A DNA stretch of 64,000 nucleotides. Origin: Streptomyces beigongshangae. GTDB lineage: Bacteria; Actinomycetota; Actinomycetes; Streptomycetales; Streptomycetaceae. Shown here one piece after another: positions 31,436 to 39,448 of the stretch. The stretch covers positions 1 to 64,000 of the forward strand of contig NZ_JAHKJW010000020.1 of the NCBI RefSeq assembly GCF_019710745.1, read 5' to 3'. The notes beneath the pieces were generated by a model. The model saw nothing but the letters and a program-made list of their open reading frames with translations, was not told the DNA's origin and searched no databases. Made by a program: the position numbers and the translations under genes. How positions within the stretch are numbered: position 1 is the first letter of the stretch; every line of letters begins with the position of its first letter.

Positions 31436-33202
31436 GTGCCGATCGTGGCTCAGAGCACCGAGACCACCGACTGGGTCTCCCGTTTCGCGGATGAGGTCAT
31501 CGAGGAGTCGGAGCGCCGGGCCCCGGGCGCGAAGACATCGGTCGCCACCGCTCCGGTCATCGTCGTCGCGTCCGGGCTGTCCCCCTCCGGCCCCATCCAC
31601 CTCGGCAACCTGCGCGAGGTCATGACCCCGCACCTGGTCGCCGACGAGATCCGGCGCCGCGGACACGAGGTCAGGCACCTGATCTCGTGGGACGACTACG
31701 ACCGCTACCGGAAGGTGCCGAACGGTGTCCCCGGCACCGACGCGTCCTGGGCCGAGCACATCGGCAGGCCCCTGACCTCCGTACCCGCCCCGGCGGGCTC
31801 CCCGTACCCGAACTGGGCCGAGCACTTCAAGGCCGCCATGGTCGAGGCGCTCGCGGAGCTGGGCGTCGAGTTCGACGGGATCAGCCAGACCGAGCAGTAC
31901 ACGTCCGGCGTCTACCGCGAGCAGATCCTGCACGCGATGAGGCACCGCGGTGACATCGACGCGATCCTCGACCAGTACCGCACCAAGAAGGCCCCCGCGA
32001 AGAAGCAGGGCCAGAAGCCCGTCGACGAGGCCGAGCTGGAGGCCGCCGAGGGGTCCGGCGCGGCGGCCGAGGACGACGGCACCGGCTCCGCCGGGTACTT
32101 CCCGTACAAGCCCTACTGCGGCGGCTGCGGCAAGGACTTCACCACGGTCACGGCCTACGACGACGACACCACCGAGCTGACGTACACCTGCACGGAGTGC
32201 GCCTTCTCGGAGACCGTCCGGCTCAGCGAATTCAACCGCGGCAAGCTGGTCTGGAAGGTCGACTGGCCGATGCGCTGGGCGTACGAGGGCGTCGTCTTCG
32301 AGCCCAGCGGGGTCGACCACTCGTCCCCCGGGTCGAGCTTCCAGGTCGGCGGGCAGATCGTCGGGAGCGTCTTCGGCGGCAAGCAGCCCATCGGGCCCAT
32401 GTACGCCTTCGTGGGGATCTCCGGGATGGCGAAGATGTCGTCCTCCAAGGGGGGCGTGCCCACACCCGGTGACGCGCTGAAGATCATGGAGCCGCAGCTC
32501 CTGCGCTGGCTCTACGCCCGCCGCCGGCCCAACCAGTCGTTCAAGATCGCCTTCGACCAGGAGATCCAGCGCCTCTACGACGAGTGGGACAAGCTGGAGG
32601 GCAAGGTCGCCGACGGTTCCGCCCTGCCGGGGGACGTGGCCGCGCACTCGCGCGCCGTCGGCACCGCCACCGGCGAACTGCCGAGGACGCCCCGGCCGAT
32701 GGCCTACCGCACCCTCGCCTCCGTCGCCGACATCACCGCGGGCGCCGAGGACCAGACCCTGCGCATCCTCAGCGAGCTCGATCCCGCGCACCCGCTCGCG
32801 TCGCTCGACGACGTCCGGCCGCGGCTCGACAGGGCGGAGGCATGGATCAACACCCAGGTCCCGGCCGACCAGCGGACCGTCGTCCGGGAGGAGGCCGACG
32901 CCGAGCTCCTCGCGTCCCTCGACGACCAGGGCCGCGCATCACTGCGGCTGCTGCTCGACGGCCTCGACACGCACTGGTCGCTGGACGGGCTCACCCACCT
33001 CGTGTACGGCGTCCCGAAGGTCCAGGCCGGCTTCTCCGCCGACGCCGGACCCAGGGAACTCCCGCCGGAGATCAAGGTCGCCCAGCGCACGTTCTTCGCG
33101 CTGCTCTACCACCTGCTGGTGGGCCGGGACACCGGCCCGCGCCTGCCCACGCTGCTCCTCGCGGTGGGGCAGGAACGGGTGCGGAAGCTGCTCGGCGCGT
33201 AG
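31436..33202 (+). CDS. lysS: Class I lysyl-tRNA synthetase
   Basis: A 588-residue class I LysRS (LysK type), unrelated to the common class II enzyme. GLSPSGPIHLGNLREV is the HIGH-like motif and AKMSSSKGGVPTPG the KMSKS motif. A zinc-ribbon-like insert carries CGGCGKDF and TCTECAFS. A second, Ala/Glu-rich linker near residues 185-215 is low complexity. Class I LysRS is typical of archaea, spirochaetes and some actinobacteria. Start codons GTG 31436 and GTG 31445 are both in frame; GAGGAAAGAAGGA fits either. Most Streptomyces also keep a class II LysRS elsewhere, so this may be a second copy. Confidence 0.93.
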   Translation: MPIVAQSTETTDWVSRFADEVIEESERRAPGAKTSVATAPVIVVASGLSPSGPIHLGNLREVMTPHLVADEIRRRGHEVRHLISWDDYDRYRKVPNGVPGTDASWAEHIGRPLTSVPAPAGSPYPNWAEHFKAAMVEALAELGVEFDGISQTEQYTSGVYREQILHAMRHRGDIDAILDQYRTKKAPAKKQGQKPVDEAELEAAEGSGAAAEDDGTGSAGYFPYKPYCGGCGKDFTTVTAYDDDTTELTYTCTECAFSETVRLSEFNRGKLVWKVDWPMRWAYEGVVFEPSGVDHSSPGSSFQVGGQIVGSVFGGKQPIGPMYAFVGISGMAKMSSSKGGVPTPGDALKIMEPQLLRWLYARRRPNQSFKIAFDQEIQRLYDEWDKLEGKVADGSALPGDVAAHSRAVGTATGELPRTPRPMAYRTLASVADITAGAEDQTLRILSELDPAHPLASLDDVRPRLDRAEAWINTQVPADQRTVVREEADAELLASLDDQGRASLRLLLDGLDTHWSLDGLTHLVYGVPKVQAGFSADAGPRELPPEIKVAQRTFFALLYHLLVGRDTGPRLPTLLLAVGQERVRKLLGA

Positions 33203-33250
33203 GGGGTGGGCGCGTAGAGGGCGGGCACGGCCCTCACCGGCCCGTACGTG

Positions 33251-33284
33251 AAGGGGGCGCCCGGAGGTCTCCGGGCGCCCCCTT
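33251..33284. terminator. Terminator between lysS and the DUF2637 gene
   Basis: Perfect 15-base arms (33251-33265, 33270-33284) with a GGTC loop lie 48 bases after the lysS stop, between convergent genes. Confidence 0.88.
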
Positions 33285-33285
33285 C

Positions 33286-33361
33286 GCGTAGGCGCGTATG
33301 CGAAAGCGCAGGCGCCTGCGCTTTCACGTACGCGCCTGCGCTTTCGCGTACGCGCCTACGC
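33286..33361. repeat. Nested 30-bp inverted and 20-bp tandem repeats
   Basis: A 30-base arm at 33286-33315 pairs, with one mismatch, with 33332-33361. Inside, the 20-base unit GCGCCTGCGCTTTCRCGTAC is repeated head to tail at 33312-33331 and 33332-33351. The right arm covers the last codons and stop of the DUF2637 gene. It follows immediately after the terminator hairpin. Confidence 0.85.
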
Positions 33362-34798
33362 GATGTGGTCCTCCTCCAGCTCCACGGCGTGCCGGTTCGC
33401 GAAGCGCGCGACCAGCCGCTTGGCCTCCTGCTCGGACATGTCGACGCGGAACTCCGACTCGACGTCGGCGCCGAACTCGCGCGGAGTCGGGTAGCTGCCG
33501 TTGATCGACCGCTTGAAGAGCTGGTAGAACGATTCCTCGTCCGGCTCCTGGACCGGGGTGCCGCCGCCCTCGCCGAGCTGACGGGTGCGGTTGGGGCCCG
33601 ACGGGATCGGGAAGGTGCCCGTGTCCTCCGGGGAGGGCTCCCGCTCCTCGTACTCCTCCAGCACCTGTCCGTCCGGCCGGCCGTTCCGGGACGCGCGGCG
33701 CTGCTCGGCCTCGTACTGGGCCTGCTGCGCCTCGTACTGCGCCCACATCGGGTCGTCGGGCACGTACGTCGGGTCGTAGCCGCCCTCGTAGACGACCTCC
33801 TGGTGCGGGGGAGCGAACCACGGGCTGAACTCCGGTTCAGGCTCCGGCTCCTCCTCCCGCTCCCGTTCCCGCTCCTGGTCCTGGTCCTGGTAGTGCGGGT
33901 GGTCCGGCCGGTCCTGCTCCCGGGCCCACTCCTCCTCCGTGACGGAACGGCGGTCCTCCTGCCGCTCCGGACGCCGCCGGCCGTCGTGAGACTCCGCGGG
34001 GCCCACCCGAGGCGGGACGGCGACCGCACCGGCCGTGGACGCGGGCACCTCGGCGCGCTCCAGCTCCAGCTCGGTCTGCGGCCGGGGGGCCGGGGGCAGC
34101 AGCGCGGGCTCGATGCCCGCCGCCGCCAGACCGGAGGGGGCCGTCTCCGCCAGCGGCACGCCGTAACGGGCCAGCCGCAGCGGCATCAGGGACTCCACCG
34201 GTGCCTTGCGGCGCCAGGAGCGGCCGAAGCGCGAACGCAGCCGCGCCTGGTAGACGAGACGTTCCTGCTCCAGCTTGATGACCTGCTCGTAGGAGCGCAG
34301 CTCCCACAGCTTCATCCGGCGCCACAGCAGGAACGTGGGGAGCGGGGAGAGCAGCCAGCGGGTGAGGCGCACGCCCTCCATGTGCTTGTCGGCCGTGATG
34401 TCCGCGATCCGGCCGATCGCGTGCCGGGCCGCCTCCACGGAGACCACGAACAGGATCGGGATGACCGCGTGCATACCGACGCCCAGCGGGTCCGGCCAGG
34501 CGGCCGCGCCGTTGAACGCGATCGTCGCCGCCGTCAGCAGCCACGCCGTCTGGCGCAGCAACGGGAACGGGATCCTGATCCAGGTGAGGAGCAGGTCGAG
34601 CGAGAGCAGGACGCAGATGCCCGCGTCGATGCCGATCGGGAACACGTAACTGAAGTTCCCGAAGCCCTTCTCCAGGGCGAGTTCGCGTACCGCCGCGTAG
34701 GAACCGGCGAAGCCGATCGCTGCGATGACGACCGCTCCGAAGACGACCACCCCGATGAGGATCCGGTGCGTCTTGGTGAGCTGCATAGGCGCGGCCAC
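33356..34798 (-). CDS. DUF2637 multi-pass membrane protein with long acidic cytoplasmic tail
   Basis: A 480-residue protein. Residues about 1-130 hold four hydrophobic helices of DUF2637 (ILIGVVVFGAVVIAAIGFAG, FPIGIDAGICVLLSLDLLL, AVIPILFVVSVEAARHAIG), related to the Spd membrane proteins of Streptomyces conjugative plasmids. A basic loop (KHMEGVRLTRWLL) leads to a long Glu/Arg/Gln-rich, probably disordered tail with coiled-coil potential. The C-terminal 50 residues (YQLFKRSINGSYPTPREFG, EQEAKRLVARFANRHAVELE) look like a small DNA-binding domain. The GTG at 34798 has GGAGG nine bases upstream; ATG 34786 is the alternative. It is likely a chromosomal member of a group first seen in plasmid spread, function unknown. 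Confidence 0.8.
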   Translation of the reverse strand: MAAPMQLTKTHRILIGVVVFGAVVIAAIGFAGSYAAVRELALEKGFGNFSYVFPIGIDAGICVLLSLDLLLTWIRIPFPLLRQTAWLLTAATIAFNGAAAWPDPLGVGMHAVIPILFVVSVEAARHAIGRIADITADKHMEGVRLTRWLLSPLPTFLLWRRMKLWELRSYEQVIKLEQERLVYQARLRSRFGRSWRRKAPVESLMPLRLARYGVPLAETAPSGLAAAGIEPALLPPAPRPQTELELERAEVPASTAGAVAVPPRVGPAESHDGRRRPERQEDRRSVTEEEWAREQDRPDHPHYQDQDQEREREREEEPEPEPEFSPWFAPPHQEVVYEGGYDPTYVPDDPMWAQYEAQQAQYEAEQRRASRNGRPDGQVLEEYEEREPSPEDTGTFPIPSGPNRTRQLGEGGGTPVQEPDEESFYQLFKRSINGSYPTPREFGADVESEFRVDMSEQEAKRLVARFANRHAVELEEDHIA

Positions 34799-34985
34799 CC
34801 GTACTCCCCTCCCATTACGACCTGTTGCGCGCAACAGAGTGGCACATGTGTACGGGGCGTGGACGCCCGGTACGGCCGAAGCCCGGCCCGGTACGGGTGG
34901 AGCCCGGCCTCCGTCGGGGCCGGGCTCCGTCGAACGTCCTGGTGGGGGCCACGAGTTCGCGACAGCGATGACCGGGCCCCCGGCG

Positions 34986-35855
34986 TCAGCCCTTGGCGAG
35001 GTCCGAGCCCTGGCCGGACGCCTCGTCGACACTGGCGCTGGCGCTGTCGGTGGGGCCGGCGCTGGAACCGGTGCTCGCGCCGCCGTCCCCGTTCCCGTCG
35101 CCCTCGTTCCCGCCGCCCTTGTTCGCGGCGACGACCGCCTGCACGGCCTCCTTCGCGGCCTTCTGCGCCGCCTTCGACAGGTCGGCCGCCTTCGGGGAGT
35201 CGTCACCCGCCAGACCCGCGCCGTTGTAGTCGACCGTCACGACGACGTTCTCGACCCGCGTCACCAGCGTCTGCTGCTTGAAGGTGCCTTCCTTCTTCTT
35301 CAGCTCGTACGTCACCAGCGTCGCCTCGTTGCCCGTCCCGGACACCGGCTTCGACTCGGCGTTCTTCGCCTCCTCGACCGCACGCGCGTCCGCGGCGTGC
35401 TTCGTGTAGTACTCCGAGGCCAGCTTCTCGCCCGTGCCGCGGGTCTGGTCCGACTCGAAACGCAGCAGGGACACGTTCAGCCAGCGGAACTGCGAGCCCT
35501 CCACACCGTTGTTGTCGAGGCTGTCCCAGGAGCAGCTGCCGCGCGTGGCGACGTCGTCCGACGTGCCCTCCTTGCCGGACTCGGTGCCCTCCGGGACCAG
35601 CTCCTTCAACGTCTTCGACGAGAACACCTTGCACGGCTCGGGCAGCTTCGCGTACGCCGCCTCCTTCACCACCGGGTCCGCCTCCTCGGTGGCCGAGGAC
35701 GACGCCGAGGCGCTCGTGTCCTTCTTCGCCTCGTCGCCGGAGCCGTCACCGGAGTCCGAGGAGCAGCCGGAGGCGACGAGCATCACCGGGACCGCGGCCG
35801 CCCCGGCCAGGATGCGGGCGAGTCGCTTGCGGTGTCCCTGTACGGATCGGTGCAT
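34986..35855 (-). CDS. DUF3558 lipoprotein (first of two)
   Basis: A 289-residue lipoprotein: signal ILAGAAAVPVMLVASGC, lipobox ASGC, then a Ser/Ala/Glu linker and a DUF3558 domain (KLPEPCKVFSSKTLKELVP, GSCSWDSLDNNG, LNVSLLRF, VVVTVDYNGAG). DUF3558 proteins are cell-surface proteins of mycolic and non-mycolic actinobacteria with unknown role. The C-terminal 40 residues are Gly/Ser-rich. The ATG at 35855 is chosen because GAAGGA lies three or four bases upstream. The paralogue follows at 35964, and the same Cys pair (EPC, SCSW) is conserved between them. Confidence 0.85.
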   Translation of the reverse strand: MHRSVQGHRKRLARILAGAAAVPVMLVASGCSSDSGDGSGDEAKKDTSASASSSATEEADPVVKEAAYAKLPEPCKVFSSKTLKELVPEGTESGKEGTSDDVATRGSCSWDSLDNNGVEGSQFRWLNVSLLRFESDQTRGTGEKLASEYYTKHAADARAVEEAKNAESKPVSGTGNEATLVTYELKKKEGTFKQQTLVTRVENVVVTVDYNGAGLAGDDSPKAADLSKAAQKAAKEAVQAVVAANKGGGNEGDGNGDGGASTGSSAGPTDSASASVDEASGQGSDLAKG

Positions 35856-35963
35856 GGTTCCTTCACTCAAGACGCTCGGGTGTACGTGCGAACGGCCACG
35901 GTAGCCCGAACGGGACAGGTGCGGCTCGGGTTCCGCCGAGGCCGGACGTCCCGCCGGACGCCC

Positions 35964-36881
35964 CTAATCGCTGAACGTCCCGGCCAGCCGGCTCGCCAGC
36001 TTCCGCGCCCTGTCCTGCATTTCCTCGCTGCTCGGGATGTCCGTGGTGGTCGCCGGCTGCTCGTCGTACTGGATGGTCACGACGACGTTGGACGTGCGGA
36101 ACACCACAGTCACCGTCCGCTGCTTGGAGTCGGTCAGGGCGTCGTCGAGGAAGGCCGCGTCACCCAGCCCGTCGAGTGTCCGGGGCTGGAGGGCGGCCGA
36201 CGGGGAGCCCGGGGTGCCGGTCACGTCGGAGTCCGGCGAAGCCGACGTGCCGGACGATCCGGGTTCGGAGGAACCGGGACGGGGGGAGCTGGATCCGGAA
36301 GGGCTGGTCGAGCCGGATGAATCGGGCGAGTCGGGTGAGTCGGGTGAATCAGAGGTTTTTGATGATTCCGATGATTCCGATGATTCTGCTGAGTCGGGCG
36401 AGGCGGATGAGGGAGGTGTCGACGCGGCCGGCTCCGGGAGGTCCGCCGCCTCCTCCTTCTTCGCGTAGATGTCGCTCGCGCGGTCGTCGTCGCTGACCGC
36501 GTTGTCGTACGACACCACGCGCTCGAAGTCCACCAGCAGATGGTCCGTCGCGGTCGCCGACTCCGCCTTCCAGCGGCAGCCGACCTTCCGGTCCGTGTCG
36601 TACGTGACCGTCGCCGTCCCCTCGTACGTCCTCTCGCGCCGCTCCTCGTCCGTCAGCTGCCGGATGCCGGGCAGCAGCGAGTCCAGCGTGCTGCGGGACA
36701 CCGCGCCGCAGGGTTCGGGGAGGGTGCGGTACCTGCCGGGCTGCGGTGCGGCGGCCGCCGTCGCCGTGTCGCCCGACTTCGCGTCGTCCTCGTCGCCGTC
36801 GTCCGGCGATCCACCGGTGCAGCCCGCCAGCAGTACCGCCAGGAGCGCGGCGACGCCGGGTACGTACGCCTTCCGCTGCAC
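35964..36881 (-). CDS. DUF3558 lipoprotein (second copy, Ser/Asp-repeat insert)
   Basis: A 305-residue paralogue of the preceding lipoprotein. The signal ends in LAGC (Cys about residue 21). The DUF3558 landmarks TLPEPCGAVSRSTLDSLLPG, VGCRWKAES and VVVTIQYDEQP are present. Between the domain halves is an insert of about 70 residues made of Ser, Pro, Asp and Glu repeats, encoded by near-perfect 9-base units around 36310-36400. The insert is probably a flexible surface-exposed stretch. The gene lies about 108 bases upstream of its sister on the same strand, so the pair may form an operon produced by tandem duplication. Confidence 0.85.
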   Translation of the reverse strand: MQRKAYVPGVAALLAVLLAGCTGGSPDDGDEDDAKSGDTATAAAAPQPGRYRTLPEPCGAVSRSTLDSLLPGIRQLTDEERRERTYEGTATVTYDTDRKVGCRWKAESATATDHLLVDFERVVSYDNAVSDDDRASDIYAKKEEAADLPEPAASTPPSSASPDSAESSESSESSKTSDSPDSPDSPDSSGSTSPSGSSSPRPGSSEPGSSGTSASPDSDVTGTPGSPSAALQPRTLDGLGDAAFLDDALTDSKQRTVTVVFRTSNVVVTIQYDEQPATTTDIPSSEEMQDRARKLASRLAGTFSD

Positions 36882-37084
36882 GGAGGGCTCCTCTCGACGG
36901 GCCGCGGAACTGCTCGCGACCAGGGTGTCCTGTGGTTATTCGGTTGCCGCGCGGGGGCGGGCCCTGGAGACAATGTGTATCGCACGCACTGCCGTGGATG
37001 CCGGTCCGTTGTCCTGAACGTTGGCCTTGGCGCCGGTTTTGCGTTTCACGACTTCTGTTGGTTTCGCGGGGGAATGAGGACGAT

Positions 37085-38278
37085 ATGTCGTACGTGGAAG
37101 TGCCGGGGGCGAAGGTTCCGATCCGTATGTGGGCGGACCCGGCGTCGGTGGAGGACGGCGCGATGCAGCAGCTGCGCAACGTCGCCACGCTGCCCTGGAT
37201 CAAGGGCCTGGCCGTCATGCCGGACGTGCACTACGGGAAGGGCGCGACGGTCGGGTCGGTCATCGCGATGCGGGGCGCGGTGTGCCCCGCGGCGGTCGGG
37301 GTGGACATCGGCTGCGGCATGTCCGCGGTCAAGACCTCCCTGACGGCCAACGACCTGCCGGGCGACCTGTCCCGGCTGCGCACGAAGGTCGAGCAGGCGA
37401 TCCCGGTGGGGCGGGGCATGCACGACAGCCCCGTCGACCCGGGCCGCTTCCACGGCCTCGCGACCGGCGGGTGGGACGACTTCTGGGGGCGTTTCGACGG
37501 AGTGGCGGAAGCGGTCAAATTCCGTCAGGAGCGCGCCACGAAGCAGATGGGAACGCTCGGATCGGGAAACCACTTCGTCGAAGTCTGTCTGAGCGAGGAC
37601 GGTTCGGTCTGGCTCATGCTGCACTCCGGATCCCGGAACATCGGCAAGGAACTGGCCGAGCACCACATCGGCATCGCGCAGAACCTCCCGCACAACCAGG
37701 GCCTGATAGACCGCGACCTCGCCGTCTTCGTCGCGGACACCCCGCAGATGGCGGCGTACCGCAACGACCTCTTCTGGGCGCAGGAGTACGCCAGGTACAA
37801 CCGCACGCTCATGATGGCGCTGCTCAAGGACGTGATCCGCAAGGAGTTCAAGAAGGCGGGGCCGACCTTCGAACCCGAGATCAGCGCCCACCACAACTAC
37901 GTGGCGGAGGAGCGGTACGAGGGGATGGACCTGCTGGTCACCCGCAAGGGCGCGATCCGCGCGGGCTCCGGCGAGTACGGCATCATCCCGGGCTCGATGG
38001 GCACCGGCTCGTACATCGTGAAGGGCCTCGGCAACGAGAAGGCGTTCAACTCGGCCTCGCACGGGGCGGGCCGGCGGATGAGCCGCAACGCCGCCAAGCG
38101 CCGCTTCTCGACCAAGGACCTGGAGGAGCAGACGCGGGGCGTGGAGTGCCGCAAGGACTCCGGCGTGGTGGACGAGATCCCGGCCGCGTACAAGCCGATC
38201 GAGCAGGTCATCGACCAGCAGCGGGACCTGGTCGAGGTCGTGGCGAAGCTGAAGCAGGTCGTCTGTGTGAAGGGCTGA
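37085..38278 (+). CDS. rtcB: RtcB-family RNA ligase
   Basis: A 397-residue RtcB protein that in other organisms joins a 2',3'-cyclic phosphate or 3'-phosphate RNA end to a 5'-OH end using GTP and Mn2+, in tRNA or RNA repair. The metal site is in VGVDIGCGMSAV and GSGNHFVEV, the phosphate loop in LHSGSRNIG, and the GMP-accepting His in the SASHGAGRRMSRN block. All look intact. The ATG at 37085 follows GAGGACGAT. I see no rtcA, archease or RtcR sensor beside it, so it stands alone. In Streptomyces it is mostly annotated by homology; its natural substrate is not known. Confidence 0.93.
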   Translation: MSYVEVPGAKVPIRMWADPASVEDGAMQQLRNVATLPWIKGLAVMPDVHYGKGATVGSVIAMRGAVCPAAVGVDIGCGMSAVKTSLTANDLPGDLSRLRTKVEQAIPVGRGMHDSPVDPGRFHGLATGGWDDFWGRFDGVAEAVKFRQERATKQMGTLGSGNHFVEVCLSEDGSVWLMLHSGSRNIGKELAEHHIGIAQNLPHNQGLIDRDLAVFVADTPQMAAYRNDLFWAQEYARYNRTLMMALLKDVIRKEFKKAGPTFEPEISAHHNYVAEERYEGMDLLVTRKGAIRAGSGEYGIIPGSMGTGSYIVKGLGNEKAFNSASHGAGRRMSRNAAKRRFSTKDLEEQTRGVECRKDSGVVDEIPAAYKPIEQVIDQQRDLVEVVAKLKQVVCVKG

Positions 38279-38344
38279 CGGAAGCCGCCGCGGCTCTTCC
38301 TCCTGCGGCCCCGCAGCCCTTCAGCCCCGCAGCCCCGCGGCCTC

Positions 38345-39148
38345 CTACAGCTCCCGGTGGACCTTCGTGTTGGACGCCTGGGCCCGGGGACGTACGACCA
38401 GGAGGTCGATGTTGACGTGGGAGGGGCGGGTGACCGTCCAGGTGATCGTGTCGGCGACGTCCTCGGCGGTGAGGGGCTCGGCCACCCCCGCGTAGACCTT
38501 CGCCGCCTTCTCGGCGTCGCCGCCGAAGCGGGTCAGCGCGAACTCGTCGGTCCTGACCATGCCGGGGGCGATCTCGACGACCCGCACCGGTGTGCCGACG
38601 ATCTCCAGGCGGAGGGTCTCGGCGAGGACGTGTTCGGCGTGCTTGGCGGCCACGTAGCCGCCGCCGCCCTCGTAGGTGCCGTGGCCCGCGGTCGAGGAGA
38701 CGACGACCACCGTGCCGTCGCCGGACGCGGTCAGCGCGGGGAGGAGGGCCTGGGTGACGTTGAGCGTGCCGATGACGTTCGTCTCGTACATCTGGCGCCA
38801 CTGCGCCGGGTCGCCGGACGCGACCGGGTCGGCGCCGAGCGCGCCGCCCGCGTTGTTGACCAGGACGCCGATCTTCCTGAAAGCCGTCGCGAACTCGTCG
38901 ACCGCCGCGCGGTCGGTGACGTCCAGCGCGTACGCCGTCGCCTGGCCGCCCGCCGCGGTGATCTCCTCCGCGAGTGCCTCGATGCGGTCCTTGCGGCGGG
39001 CGGTGAGGACCACCCGGTAGCCCGCGGCCGCCAGCTGCCGGGCCGTCGCGGCGCCGATCCCGCTGCTCGCGCCGGTGACGACGGCGATACGGGAGGCGGG
39101 GGAGGGTGCGGCGCTCGCGGCGGATCCGGCGGGTGCGGCGGCGGTCAT
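38345..39148 (-). CDS. Short-chain dehydrogenase/reductase
   Basis: A 267-residue classical SDR. TGASSGIGAATARQLA is the cofactor-binding turn, NNAGGALG the NAG motif, VVSSTAG the catalytic Ser, and YVAAKHAEH the YxxxK pair (Tyr and Lys). The basic VVLTARRKDRIEAL after strand 2 suggests NADP(H). The first 20 residues are Ala/Pro-rich. It is related to the serine 3-dehydrogenase/YdfG-like group. The ATG at 39148 is weakly supported by GGAGCAGCC upstream. It is divergent from the flavin monooxygenase operon across 300 bases. Confidence 0.9.
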   Translation of the reverse strand: MTAAAPAGSAASAAPSPASRIAVVTGASSGIGAATARQLAAAGYRVVLTARRKDRIEALAEEITAAGGQATAYALDVTDRAAVDEFATAFRKIGVLVNNAGGALGADPVASGDPAQWRQMYETNVIGTLNVTQALLPALTASGDGTVVVVSSTAGHGTYEGGGGYVAAKHAEHVLAETLRLEIVGTPVRVVEIAPGMVRTDEFALTRFGGDAEKAAKVYAGVAEPLTAEDVADTITWTVTRPSHVNIDLLVVRPRAQASNTKVHREL

Positions 39149-39448
39149 GGGGCTGCTCCTCGGGGGAGGGCGCGGGCGCGACGGCCTGCCACCGCGCCTC
39201 GCTCGTACGGTCGATTGCTTCACCGGCCAGGATAGGCGGGCGCGCGAGAAGAGGTCCGGGGCGTCGACGATGTCTCTGGTGTCGACGATGCCTCTGGTGT
39301 CGCGGCATGGGTGGCCGTTCCCGGACCGCAGGACGGGGCACCGGCAATCCCTGGACGAGGCGGGAGGGGGAGGGGGGAATAGTCCGGGCGGGGGGCTCGT
39401 TTGCGGGTATAGTTGAATCGTAAACAACCTGCGAGGGATGAGGCAGCC
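39149..39448. other. SDR-LLM divergent region (300 bp)
   Basis: No gene is seen. It holds two 18-base tandem units GTCGACGATGYCTCTGGT at 39263-39298, a good -10 box TATAGT at 39408-39413 toward the LLM gene, and the near-inverted motif GTTGAATCGTAAACAAC at 39412-39428 overlapping it, a possible regulator site. Confidence 0.6.
39412..39428. promoter_or_regulatory. Candidate operator at the LLM promoter
   Basis: GTTG and CAAC half-sites flank a nine-base AT-rich centre directly downstream of, and touching, the TATAGT box. A MarR/TetR-type repressor site is possible. No regulator gene lies beside it. Confidence 0.35.

Noticed and set aside
33286..33361. CRISPR array
   Set aside because: Repeats are head-to-tail without spacers and no cas gene is present.
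33356..34798. Integrated conjugative plasmid, suggested by the Spd-like DUF2637 protein
   Set aside because: No integrase, replication gene, TraB/FtsK or tRNA attachment site is nearby; the neighbours are core genes.
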